DNA of 64,000 nt, from positions 2,542,001-2,606,000 of the forward strand of contig NZ_CP017661.1 of the NCBI RefSeq assembly GCF_016805985.1. Direction: 5' to 3'. The stretch is from Microbacterium sp. JZ31 (GTDB taxonomy: Bacteria; Actinomycetota; Actinomycetes; Actinomycetales; Microbacteriaceae). The position numbers and the translations under genes were made by a program. Position 1 is the stretch's first letter. Each line of letters begins with the position of its first letter. This document shows positions 18,623 to 25,717 of this stretch, piece by piece. The notes below the pieces were generated by a model, which was not told where the DNA came from, ran no database searches, and saw only the letters and a list, made by a program, of their open reading frames with translations.

Positions 18623-18682
18623 CCCCTCCACCCTACGCCGAGCCGTCGTCCCACAGCACATCGGACCATCGAGAGCATTGCG

Positions 18683-18707
18683 GAATCTATCGTCTTTCGA
18701 TAGATTC
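18683..18707. promoter_or_regulatory. Perfect 10-bp inverted repeat before the DUF2975/XRE operon
   Basis: GAATCTATCG (18683-18692), five bases, CGATAGATTC (18698-18707), 28 bases before the DUF2975 start. The TATCG/CGATA core suits an operator for the small Cro-like regulator encoded in the operon. The region is AT-rich compared with its surroundings. A weak intrinsic hairpin is the alternative reading. Confidence 0.7.
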
Positions 18708-18734
18708 ATCCTGTTCTTCGATGAAGGAGGCCCC

Positions 18735-19220
18735 ATGGGCAAGTACGTCGTCCTGGCGCTGCAGATCGTGATCGCGCTCTCGCTCGCCGGCTCGCTCGTC
18801 GTGCAGACCGTGATCCTGCCCCTGCTGTGGATCGATCTCGAGGGCGAGGTGCTGTGGGGGCGGATCGCCCTGATCACGATCGCGGCGCTGTGGATCCTGG
18901 GCCTGCAGGTCTGCGCTGTGTGCATCTGGCGGCTGCTGGCGATGGTGCGCCGCGGATCCGTCTTCTCCCCCGCCGCGTTCCGCTGGGTCGACGTGATCAT
19001 CGGCGCGATCGCGTTCGACGCGGTGGTCACGTTCGCACTGGCGGTGCTGCTCGCGATCGGGCCCACCGCGCCGGGCGTGGTCGCGCTCGTGTGCGGGGCC
19101 TCGCTCGTGACGGCGGGTGTGGCGCTGCTCGTCGTCGTGATGCGGCGGCTGCTGCAGCAGGCGATGGACCGTGAGACCGAGGCGCGCACGCTGCGATCCG
19201 AGCTGGACGAGGTCATCTGA
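18735..19220 (+). CDS. DUF2975 membrane protein
   Basis: 161 residues with four transmembrane helices (about 5-27, 45-67, 88-112, 118-140) and a charged C-terminal tail (D-R-E-T-E-A-R-T-L-R-S-E-L-D-E-V-I). The cytoplasmic loop R-L-L-A-M-V-R-R-G-S-V-F-S-P-A-A-F-R is the conserved part of the DUF2975 family. ATG 18735 has a strong AAGGAGG site. Its stop overlaps the start of a Cro/C1-type regulator (TGATG), a pairing common in Firmicutes and actinobacteria. Function is not established; a membrane sensor that tethers or modulates the regulator is one inference. Confidence 0.87.
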   Translation: MGKYVVLALQIVIALSLAGSLVVQTVILPLLWIDLEGEVLWGRIALITIAALWILGLQVCAVCIWRLLAMVRRGSVFSPAAFRWVDVIIGAIAFDAVVTFALAVLLAIGPTAPGVVALVCGASLVTAGVALLVVVMRRLLQQAMDRETEARTLRSELDEVI

Positions 19221-19471
19221 TGGCGATCATCGTGGACGTCGACGTGATGCTCGCGCGGCGCAAGATGGCGGTCGGCACGCTCGCCGAGCGCGTGGGCATC
19301 ACGCCCGCGAACCTCGCCGTGCTGAAGAACGGGCGCGCCAAGGCCGTCCGCTTCACGACGCTGGATGCGATCTGCCGCGTGCTGGAGTGCCAGCCGGGCG
19401 ACGTGCTGCGCTGGGAGCCCGACGCCGCGCCCGAGGCCGGCGCGGCGGAGGCCGGCGCGACGACCGCGTGA
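19220..19471 (+). CDS. Cro/C1-type (YozG-like) transcriptional regulator
   Basis: 83 residues, nearly all one helix-turn-helix: M-L-A-R-R-K-M-A-V-G-T-L-A-E-R-V-G-I-T, then N-L-A-V-L-K-N-G-R-A-K-A-V-R-F-T as recognition region, and L-E-C-Q-P-G-D-V-L. The last 15 residues are Ala/Glu-rich. It is translationally coupled to the DUF2975 gene. The perfect TATCG/CGATA palindrome upstream of the operon is the probable binding site, giving negative autoregulation. Confidence 0.92.
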   Translation: MAIIVDVDVMLARRKMAVGTLAERVGITPANLAVLKNGRAKAVRFTTLDAICRVLECQPGDVLRWEPDAAPEAGAAEAGATTA

Positions 19472-19614
19472 CGCCCGCGCTCACCCGGGCGTGAGGCCCC
19501 GCTGCGAGCCGGGGCGAGCGGAGCGGGGCATCCGTCACGGCCCGTTCCGCCTCACGCGTGTCGCGCGTTGTCAACCCACATTGCCCATCCAGCGGGTGTC
19601 CGTACCGTGGTGAC

Positions 19615-21228
19615 ATGACCGGAAGCGAACCCGAATCGCCCACGGCCGCGATGCTGGACGGGCGTTACCGCCTTCTCGAATGCGTCGGGAAGGGCGGCAT
19701 GTCGCGCGTGCACCGCGCCGAGGACACGGCCCTCGGCCGGATCGTCGCGATCAAGCTGATGGCCGACATGGGAGACGAGGACGCGGCCCGCGCCCGCGGC
19801 GAGGTGGCGGTGCTGGCCTCGCTCAGCCACCCCGCCCTCGTGACCCTGTTCGATGCCCACATCGGCGCGGGCCAGGACTACCTCGTGATGGAGTTCGTCG
19901 ACGGCCCGACGCTGTCGCAGCTGCTGCGCGAGGGGCCGCTGCCCGCTGCGGAGACCGCGGCGCTGGCGACCGAGCTCGCCGAGGCCTTGCACGCCGTCCA
20001 CCGCGCGGGCATCGTGCATCGGGACGTCAAGCCGTCGAACGTGCTGCTGGCCTCGACCGATGTCCCGGGCCGGCGCTTCCACGCGAAGCTCGCGGACTTC
20101 GGCATCGCGTATCTGCTGAGCAGCGACCGGATGACCTCCCCCGGCATGGTGATGGGCACGGCCGCCTACCTCGCTCCCGAGCAGGCCCGCGGCGCCACCC
20201 CGACGCCCGCGACGGACGTCTACGCGCTCGGACTGATCCTGCTCGAGGCGCTGACCGGCGAGCCGGCCTTCCCCCGCACCACGCCGGTCGCGAGCGCCGT
20301 CGTGCGTCAGACGACGCGCCCCGAGATCCCCGCGTCCGTGCCCGCCGGCTGGGCGTCGCTCATCGAGCGGATGACCGCACCGGACCCGGCCGACCGCCCG
20401 TCCGCCGGCGAGGTGGCCAGCGAGACCGCGAGGCTCGCGAACGCGCCGCGGGCTCCGCACGACGCCGACGCGACGATGCCGCTCGCCGCGGCAGGCCTGG
20501 GCGCCGCGGCCGGCGCGGGGGTGCCGGGCGCCGCGGCCGCCGGTGCGGGCGTCGCGGCGGCAGCGGCCGCGGCGGATGCGCCCACCGCGGCGATTCCGGC
20601 GACGGGTGCCATGCCCGCCACGGAGGCCATGCCTGCGAGCGCCGCGATGCCGGCGACGGCCGGGATGCCGGCGAGCGCCGGCGCCGCTCCCGCGGCCGCG
20701 GGTGCCGCTGCCGCAGCACCTCGACGGAATCGGCGCCGCCCCGCCCTGATCGCAACGGGCGCCGCCGCGGCCGCGGCGGCCATCGGGCTCGGCGCGTGGG
20801 CGCTGAGCAACGTCGACACCGCCACGGAGGACCCCTCGCGCGGCGTCGCGCCGGTCGTCCAGACCGAGAGCCCCGAGACCACCTCGCCGCCCTCGCAGCA
20901 GCCGGCCGAGGTGCCCGTGCCCGCGACGGATGACGACGGCACCACCGAAGAGGATCAGCGCAAGGCCGAGGAGGAGCAGCGCAAGGCCGAGGAGGAGCAG
21001 CGCAAGGCGGAGGAAGACAAGCGCAAGGCCGAGGAGAAGGCCGCCGAGGAGCAGCGCAAGGCCGAGGAGAAGGCCGCCGAGGAGCAGCGCAAGGCCGAGG
21101 AGAAGGCGGCCGAAGAGGCCGAGGAGCAGGCCGAGGAGGACGCGGAGGAGCAGCCGCTGCCGAGCGAGGAGCCCGCACCGCCGCCCGTCACGGAGCAGCC
21201 GCCTGCCACGGAGGCCCCGGCCTCGTAG
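19615..21228 (+). CDS. Transmembrane serine/threonine protein kinase with E/K-repeat extracellular tail
   Basis: 537 residues. Kinase domain 17-275: glycine loop G-K-G-G-M-S-R-V (25-32), catalytic lysine K47, catalytic loop H135-R-D-V-K-P-S-N, D161-F-G and A-P-E-Q. All catalytic residues are present. A juxtamembrane region of about 90 residues is Ala-rich with repeated A-M-P-A-T/S units. One transmembrane helix lies at about 378-400. The outside part has a Pro/Thr segment, then some 65 residues of Glu/Lys/Arg/Gln heptad-like repeats (E-E-Q-R-K-A) predicted as a charged helix or coiled coil, then a Pro-rich end. There are no PASTA repeats, so it is not a PknB ortholog. ATG 19615 lies 6 bases after TACCGT, consistent with a leaderless transcript. 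Confidence 0.9.
   Translation: MTGSEPESPTAAMLDGRYRLLECVGKGGMSRVHRAEDTALGRIVAIKLMADMGDEDAARARGEVAVLASLSHPALVTLFDAHIGAGQDYLVMEFVDGPTLSQLLREGPLPAAETAALATELAEALHAVHRAGIVHRDVKPSNVLLASTDVPGRRFHAKLADFGIAYLLSSDRMTSPGMVMGTAAYLAPEQARGATPTPATDVYALGLILLEALTGEPAFPRTTPVASAVVRQTTRPEIPASVPAGWASLIERMTAPDPADRPSAGEVASETARLANAPRAPHDADATMPLAAAGLGAAAGAGVPGAAAAGAGVAAAAAAADAPTAAIPATGAMPATEAMPASAAMPATAGMPASAGAAPAAAGAAAAAPRRNRRRPALIATGAAAAAAAIGLGAWALSNVDTATEDPSRGVAPVVQTESPETTSPPSQQPAEVPVPATDDDGTTEEDQRKAEEEQRKAEEEQRKAEEDKRKAEEKAAEEQRKAEEKAAEEQRKAEEKAAEEAEEQAEEDAEEQPLPSEEPAPPPVTEQPPATEAPAS
20941..21150 (+). repeat. In-gene tandem repeats of the E-E-Q-R-K-A module
   Basis: An 18-base unit (GAGGAGCAGCGCAAGGCC) and a longer 36-base unit built from it with GAGAAGGCCGCC recur from about 20950 to 21115, inside the kinase gene. 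Copies are nearly identical at the DNA level, so the array can expand or contract in frame. Confidence 0.85.
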
Positions 21229-21258
21229 TCACTCGAGCGGGCCCCCGGCGCTGCCTGC

Positions 21259-21513
21259 TTACTGCGGCGGTCCCATCTCCTCGGTGACGTCGTCGATCTT
21301 CTGGTCGAGCGGCTCATCCGCGTCGTCGCCGTCGGCGGGAAGCGATCCCGTCGGACGGTCGACGGGCGGCTCGCCTTCCGCGTTCGCCGGGCCGGGCAGC
21401 CCGCCCGGATCCGCGACACCGTGCTCTGCGGCGAGACGGTTCGCCTCCTCGGCTTTCTCGATCGTCTGGTCGTCGGCCGGATTCTGCCCCTGCGAGGCCA
21501 TGCTGTCGCTCAT
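21259..21513 (-). CDS. Small acidic hypothetical protein
   Basis: 84 residues, rich in Asp, Glu, Pro and Gly. No membrane segment, signal peptide, cysteine or known motif. The N-terminal part (Q-T-I-E-K-A-E-E-A-N-R-L-A-A-E-H-G) may form a helix and the rest looks disordered. Start ATG 21513 (a second ATG four codons on is possible). Codon third positions are G/C-rich as in neighbouring genes, which supports coding. It converges on the kinase gene. Function unknown. Confidence 0.65.
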   Translation of the reverse strand: MSDSMASQGQNPADDQTIEKAEEANRLAAEHGVADPGGLPGPANAEGEPPVDRPTGSLPADGDDADEPLDQKIDDVTEEMGPPQ

Positions 21514-21612
21514 GACTCGAGCATCCGCTCGCCGCCCTGGCGGCACCAGGGGCTTGCGCGCTCGTCGCCCCTGCGCCGGCGATGTCCGCCGTCTCGCATA
21601 GCCTCCTCCTTC

Positions 21613-21975
21613 GTGGGGAGCACGAAGGTCAGCGAGCAGATGCTCGAGATCGTCGTCTCGAACATCGCGCCGTGCACGCTGCCCGCCGCCGCGTACGGCC
21701 CGCAGCCGATCGAATGGCACAACGATCCGGCGCCCGTGTGGGCGTGGGTCTCATGGCCCCATCGCGCGACGGAGCGCCTCGAGGCCTTCGCCCGGGGATG
21801 GAACGACCGCGTCGTGATCGTCGAATGGACCGCCGACCGCGGCACGCTCAGCACGGTCGTCTGGCGCAACGCCGTGACGCGGCGCGAGGAGGATTTCGAC
21901 GCGACCGAGCGGCGAGCGCTCACTTCGTCAGTTCACGCTGCCACGGCAGGTCGGCCCCCGCGCGCGAGACCGTGA
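21613..21975 (+). CDS. Uncharacterised Trp-rich protein overlapping the PfkB kinase gene
   Basis: 120 residues from GTG 21613. TAGCCT at 21599-21604 is 8 bases before it, again suggesting a leaderless transcript; ATG 21640 is the alternative. It contains nine tryptophans in segments such as P-V-W-A-W-V-S-W-P-H and W-N-D-R-V-V-I-V-E-W. Strong G/C at third codon positions argues that this is the coding frame here. The family is not identified. The 3' end overlaps the convergent PfkB gene by 56 bases, so the last 18 codons lie antisense to the end of that gene. No motif suggests an activity. Confidence 0.6.
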   Translation: MGSTKVSEQMLEIVVSNIAPCTLPAAAYGPQPIEWHNDPAPVWAWVSWPHRATERLEAFARGWNDRVVIVEWTADRGTLSTVVWRNAVTRREEDFDATERRALTSSVHAATAGRPPRARP

Positions 21976-22804
21976 TCGCCGCGGCACGCGCCGCCTCGCG
22001 GCCGATGCGCTGCAGCGCGGCCGCATCCAGATCCGCACTGCCCGCGTCGAGCACCGAGTGGACCAGCGAGGCCATGAAGGTGTCGCCGGCGCCGATGGTG
22101 TCGACGGCATCGACGGCGACCCCCGGCACGCGCACCGTGTGCGCCTGCGTGGCGAGCACCGCGCCGCGGGCCCCGAGCGTCACCGCGACGAGCCGCGGCC
22201 CGAGGGCGAGCAGAGATGCGATCAGCCGATCCTCGTCGACGTCCGGGTACAGCCAGCGGGCATCCTCGTCGCTCAGCTTCATGACGGTCGCGAGCGCGGC
22301 GGTCTCCTCGAACATCCGCACCGCCGTTCCATGCTCGGGCAGCAGCGCCGGCCGGATGTTGGGGTCGAACGTCAATTCGGCGGCGCCGAGCTCACGCATC
22401 GCCGCGCGGACGACGGTGGCGCCGGGTTCGACGAAGGCCGCGATCGATCCGGTGTGGACCAGCCGCGGCCGGATGCCCCGCGCGATCGGCTCGGGCTCCC
22501 ACCGCACATCGAAGCGGTACGCGGCCTGGCCGTCGTCGGCGATGTCGGCCGTGGCCGTGGACGTCGCCGCGGCGCTGAAGGACTCCGGCAGGATCTGCAC
22601 GCCGGACGCCTCCAGATGCCGGCGGACCAGCCCGCCCCGCTCATCCGGTCCGAGTTGCGTGTGCAGCGCGACCGCGACGCCCCGGCGTCCCAGCCCGAGC
22701 GCGACGTTGGCGGGGCTGCCCCCGACATGCTCGGCGACCGCGCCGTCGCGATGCACGACGTCGACGAGCGCCTCGCCGACGACCAGGACGTCCGGATTCC
22801 GCAT
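21920..22804 (-). CDS. PfkB-family carbohydrate kinase (fructokinase-like)
   Basis: 294 residues of the ribokinase superfamily. Signature 1: G-G-S-P-A-N-V-A-L-G-L-G-R-R-G near residue 30. Signature 2: D-T-I-G-A-G-D-T-F-M-A-S-L with the catalytic Asp in G-A-G-D. L-G-A-R-G-A-V-L is the usual nucleotide-site segment. It phosphorylates a sugar, likely fructose or a related ketose, with ATP in the cytoplasm. The N-terminus V-L-V-V-G-E-A-L-V-D-V-V is the expected first strand. Start ATG 22804. It stands alone without a linked sugar transporter or regulator. Confidence 0.9.
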   Translation of the reverse strand: MRNPDVLVVGEALVDVVHRDGAVAEHVGGSPANVALGLGRRGVAVALHTQLGPDERGGLVRRHLEASGVQILPESFSAAATSTATADIADDGQAAYRFDVRWEPEPIARGIRPRLVHTGSIAAFVEPGATVVRAAMRELGAAELTFDPNIRPALLPEHGTAVRMFEETAALATVMKLSDEDARWLYPDVDEDRLIASLLALGPRLVAVTLGARGAVLATQAHTVRVPGVAVDAVDTIGAGDTFMASLVHSVLDAGSADLDAAALQRIGREAARAAAITVSRAGADLPWQRELTK

Positions 22805-22924
22805 GTCCTCAGCGTAGAGGCGCACGCGACCCGGCCAGAGGTGCGCCGTGTGCACCGATGGCGCGCCGCCGCCGTGCCGAAGCCGCACCGATGCGCGACC
22901 GCCGCCACGCCGGGCCTGCTCGGA

Positions 22925-23809
22925 TCAGCGCCAGCTGGTGAGTTTGTCGGGATTGCGCACGAGCCAGACGTCCGACACCCTCTCGCCACGCACTCCGAGC
23001 ACGATCACGGTGTCGACCACGCCGTCCTCGCTGACGACGAATCCCAGGCCGTCGGCGGTCGCGATGGGCGACACCCGCACATGCGGGCGCTGTGTGAGCA
23101 CGCCCAGGATGAAGCGCGCGACATTGGCGGCTCCGAGAACCGGGCGGCGCGCGGCGCTGACCTTGCCGCCGCCGTCCGAGGTCAGCGTCACATCCGGATC
23201 CAGAACCGCGACCAAGGCGTCGAAGTCACCGGTCCCCGTGGCCGCTGCGAAGGCGGCGGCCACCTCGTCGTGGCGCTCACGCGGCGCCGCGTCATCCGTG
23301 CGTGCGCGCACCTTGCGGCGCGCGGACGACGCCAGCTGCCGTGTCGCCTCCACCGATCGACCGACCGTGTCGGCGATCTGCGCGAAGGGCAGCTCGAACA
23401 CGTCGTGCAGCACGAAGGCGACGCGCTCGGCGGGCGTGAGCGTGTGCAGCACGACCTGCAGCGCCATGCTCACTGAGTCGTCCAGCGTGACGCGGTCGAG
23501 CGGATCGCCGGCGTGCCCCGCCGGCATGCCGACGGGGACGGGCTCGGGAAGCCATGGCCCGACATAGGTCTCGCGACGGACCCGGGCGGATCCGAGCATG
23601 TCCAGGCAGATCCGCGAGGTGACGCGCATCATCCACGCTCCCGGATTGTCGATTCGGGCGCGCTGGTCGGCTCCGAGCCGCACCCAGCGCAGGAACGCGT
23701 CCTGCACGGCGTCGTCGGCGTCGCTGAGGTTGCCGAGCATGCGGTAGGCGAGGCCGCGCAACGCGGGGCGCTCCGACTCGAGCGTCGCGGTCACACCGTC
23801 ATCCGGCAT
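22925..23809 (-). CDS. ECF41-type RNA polymerase sigma factor
   Basis: 294 residues. Sigma region 2 (L-R-G-L-A-Y-R-M-L-G-N-L-S-D-A-D-D-A-V-Q-D) and region 4 (L-T-P-A-E-R-V-A-F-V-L-H-D-V-F) are followed by a SnoaL-like C-terminal domain of about 100 residues. Three hallmarks of ECF41 factors are present: W-L-P-E-P in the linker, D-G-G-G-K in the extension, and N-P-D-K-L at the end. In this group the extension acts in cis in place of an anti-sigma factor (established knowledge). It diverges from an oxidoreductase gene that carries an ECF41-like promoter, the classical arrangement with a COE partner (carboxymuconolactone decarboxylase, oxidoreductase or epimerase). Confidence 0.93.
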   Translation of the reverse strand: MPDDGVTATLESERPALRGLAYRMLGNLSDADDAVQDAFLRWVRLGADQRARIDNPGAWMMRVTSRICLDMLGSARVRRETYVGPWLPEPVPVGMPAGHAGDPLDRVTLDDSVSMALQVVLHTLTPAERVAFVLHDVFELPFAQIADTVGRSVEATRQLASSARRKVRARTDDAAPRERHDEVAAAFAAATGTGDFDALVAVLDPDVTLTSDGGGKVSAARRPVLGAANVARFILGVLTQRPHVRVSPIATADGLGFVVSEDGVVDTVIVLGVRGERVSDVWLVRNPDKLTSWR

Positions 23810-23980
23810 CCGTGGTCTCCGTTCTCGTGCGTTCCCTGCGCGACCCGTTCCGTCGGAGCGTCGTCGCTCACAGCTTCGCGGATCTCGGCGCCGGGTGCGT
23901 CATCCGCGCGACCGCCCTCTGCGAGGGTGGATCCCGATCCGCCTTCCTCGACACGACGAGATGAGGGCGCGAGATGTGAG

Positions 23981-24007
23981 CCTCACATTCCGCGGTGCCG
24001 CGTCGTC
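23981..24007 (+). promoter_or_regulatory. ECF41-like promoter before the oxidoreductase gene
   Basis: CCTCACA (23981-23987), a spacer of exactly 16 bases, CGTC (24004-24007). The reported ECF41 consensus is TGTCACA, 16 bases, CGTC: five of seven bases match in the -35 box and all four in the -10 box. It lies 45 bases before ATG 24053. The -35 box is also the right arm of TGTGAG-C-CTCACA (23975-23987). Confidence 0.72.
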
Positions 24008-24052
24008 GAGATGTCGGAGGCCGGTTCGGCATCCAGGACGAAAGGGACGGAC

Positions 24053-24838
24053 ATGAGGGTTGCGATCGCAGGGGGCACGGGCCTGATGGGCACACTGGTC
24101 GCCGACGAGGTCGAACGGCGAGGCCACGAGACGGTCATCCTCGCGCGATCGCGGGGCATCGACCTGACCACGGGCACCGGGCTCGACGACGCCTTGGGCG
24201 GCGCGGATGTCGTGGTCGACGTCAGCAACGTGAGCACGCTGAAGGCCGACGTCTCCACGCGGTTCTTCGAGGGCACCACCCGGACGCTGCTGGCCGCCGA
24301 GGAGCGCGCCGGCGTCGAGCGACACGTCGCCCTCTCGATCGTCGGGGTCGACCGCGCGCCGTACGACTACTACGCGGGCAAGCGGGCGCAGGAGGTGGCC
24401 ATCGAGGCGGGCTCCGTGCCGTGGACCATCCTGCGGGCGACGCAGTTCCACGAGTTCGCGGGGCAGATCCACGCGACCGCCAAGGCCGGCCCCCTGCACC
24501 TCGCGCCGAAGATGCGCACGCAGCCGGTCGCCGCACGCGAGGTGGCCTCTCGCCTCGTCGATCTCGCCGAGGCGCCCGCCCGCGGCGGATACCTCGAACT
24601 CGCCGGGCCGCGCGAGGAGTCGCTCGTGGACATGGTGCGCCGTTGGGCGCGTGCGTCCGGACACCGCGGATGGATCCCCGGCGTCGCTCTGCCCGGCCGT
24701 TTCGGGAAGGCGCAGCGCGACGGCACTCTGCTGCCCGGCGACGGCGCCGAGATCGGAACCGAGACGTTCACCGCCTGGCTGCAGCGCACGACCGGCCGGG
24801 AGGCGCCGCGCCGGGACGCGAGAGTCAGGGAAGGATGA
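24053..24838 (+). CDS. NAD(P)-binding oxidoreductase/epimerase (COE partner of the ECF41 factor)
   Basis: 261 residues, atypical short-chain dehydrogenase of the NmrA/NAD-epimerase type. The N-terminal Rossmann motif is V-A-I-A-G-G-T-G-L-M-G-T. V-V-V-D-V-S-N-V-S-T and A-L-S-I-V-G-V-D-R-A lead to Y-D-Y-Y-A-G-K, the Y-x-x-x-K-like pair of the family. W-T-I-L-R-A-T-Q-F-H-E-F is a conserved NmrA-like strand. GGGACGG precedes ATG 24053. A perfectly spaced ECF41-like promoter lies upstream, so this is the probable target of the divergent sigma factor. Substrate unknown. The 3' end overlaps the convergent DUF1361 gene by 14 bases. Confidence 0.88.
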   Translation: MRVAIAGGTGLMGTLVADEVERRGHETVILARSRGIDLTTGTGLDDALGGADVVVDVSNVSTLKADVSTRFFEGTTRTLLAAEERAGVERHVALSIVGVDRAPYDYYAGKRAQEVAIEAGSVPWTILRATQFHEFAGQIHATAKAGPLHLAPKMRTQPVAAREVASRLVDLAEAPARGGYLELAGPREESLVDMVRRWARASGHRGWIPGVALPGRFGKAQRDGTLLPGDGAEIGTETFTAWLQRTTGREAPRRDARVREG

Positions 24839-25529
24839 CGAGCAGCACCGGTGCCGCGACGATTGCGTAGAGGATGCCGAGGAACACCGTGTGCGTGACG
24901 ACGAACCCGGCGGCCGCCGGCCCGTTGCCCCGCTCGGCGAAGTGCCCGAACAGCTTCCGCGCGAACCTGTTCGGGCGGAGGAGATCCCAGCTGTTGAAGC
25001 GGATGTAGCGGCCGAGGTACATGCCGAGGGACACGAGCAGGAGCGTCGCCCCCGCGGCGATCCACGACGTCGGGCTCACCAGCGGGTGGGCGGCATTCGG
25101 GCGCGCGATCACGACGGTCAGCAGCTGCACGAGCGCCACGTTCGCGAGCGTGTTCAGCACGCCGGACATCGCCAGCGTCAGCACGAGGATGATGTCGTAC
25201 CAGAGCGGAACGTCCTCCCCCGTGCGGCGGTGAGAGAGATTGAGCTCGGTGACGAGGTAGGCGGAGTTCGGCAGCAGCAGGAGCCAGGTCGCTGCACCGA
25301 CCAGCATCACGGCCCAGAGCGCGACGGTGGAGGGGAAGAACTCCACGATCGCCAGCAGCAGCACGACGACGAGCGTCAGCGTCACGGCGGGGGCCACCGA
25401 CAGCGCGATGTTCAGGAGCATCGGGCGGTACACGCGCGTGCGGAACAGCGGTCCCCGCATCAGGACGAGGAGCAGCGCATAGGCGTTCAGAACCAGCAGG
25501 CCGAGAGCGGGCAGCAGCAGCGCGTTCAC
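24825..25529 (-). CDS. DUF1361 membrane protein
   Basis: 234 residues with about six or seven hydrophobic helices. The DUF1361 signature is clear: W-L-L-L-L-P-N-S-A-Y-L-V-T-E-L and P-L-W-Y-D-I-I-L-V-L-T, plus G-M-Y-L-G-R-Y-I-R-F-N-S-W-D in the second half. Integral membrane protein of unknown function. Start ATG 25529 lies 66 bases from the tRNA-Thr gene on the same strand. The 3' end overlaps the oxidoreductase gene tail to tail. Confidence 0.88.
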   Translation of the reverse strand: MNALLLPALGLLVLNAYALLLVLMRGPLFRTRVYRPMLLNIALSVAPAVTLTLVVVLLLAIVEFFPSTVALWAVMLVGAATWLLLLPNSAYLVTELNLSHRRTGEDVPLWYDIILVLTLAMSGVLNTLANVALVQLLTVVIARPNAAHPLVSPTSWIAAGATLLLVSLGMYLGRYIRFNSWDLLRPNRFARKLFGHFAERGNGPAAAGFVVTHTVFLGILYAIVAAPVLLVILP

Positions 25530-25595
25530 ACGGCCATTGTCGTCTGCGGGGCGCGGGTCCCACGGCGCTCGACGCGCCGCTCTGCCGGTCTTTTC

Positions 25596-25671
25596 TGGTG
25601 CCGGCTACCGGGTTCGAACCGATGACCCCCTGTTTACAAGACAGGTGCTCTACCAACTGAGCTAAGCCGGC
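25596..25671 (-). tRNA. tRNA-Thr (anticodon TGT), CCA encoded
   Basis: A 76-base cloverleaf on the minus strand. The acceptor GCCGGCT pairs perfectly with AGCCGGC (7 bp), followed by discriminator A and an encoded CCA. D arm with T-A-G-C-T-C-A-G-T-T-G-G-T-A-G-A-G. Anticodon arm CCTGT / ACAGG with loop CTTGTAA, anticodon TGT (reads ACA). T arm with GGTTCGAACC. No integrase or duplicated 3' end was seen nearby. Confidence 0.97.
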
Positions 25672-25717
25672 GACGCCGCCGGAGATCCGGCGACCGAGTC
25701 GAGCATACCGACCCGGG

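Noticed and set aside
25596..25671. tRNA-Thr as an integration site for a genomic island.
   Set aside because: No integrase, no duplicated tRNA 3' end and no prophage genes on either side. The same holds for tRNA-Lys at 60201.
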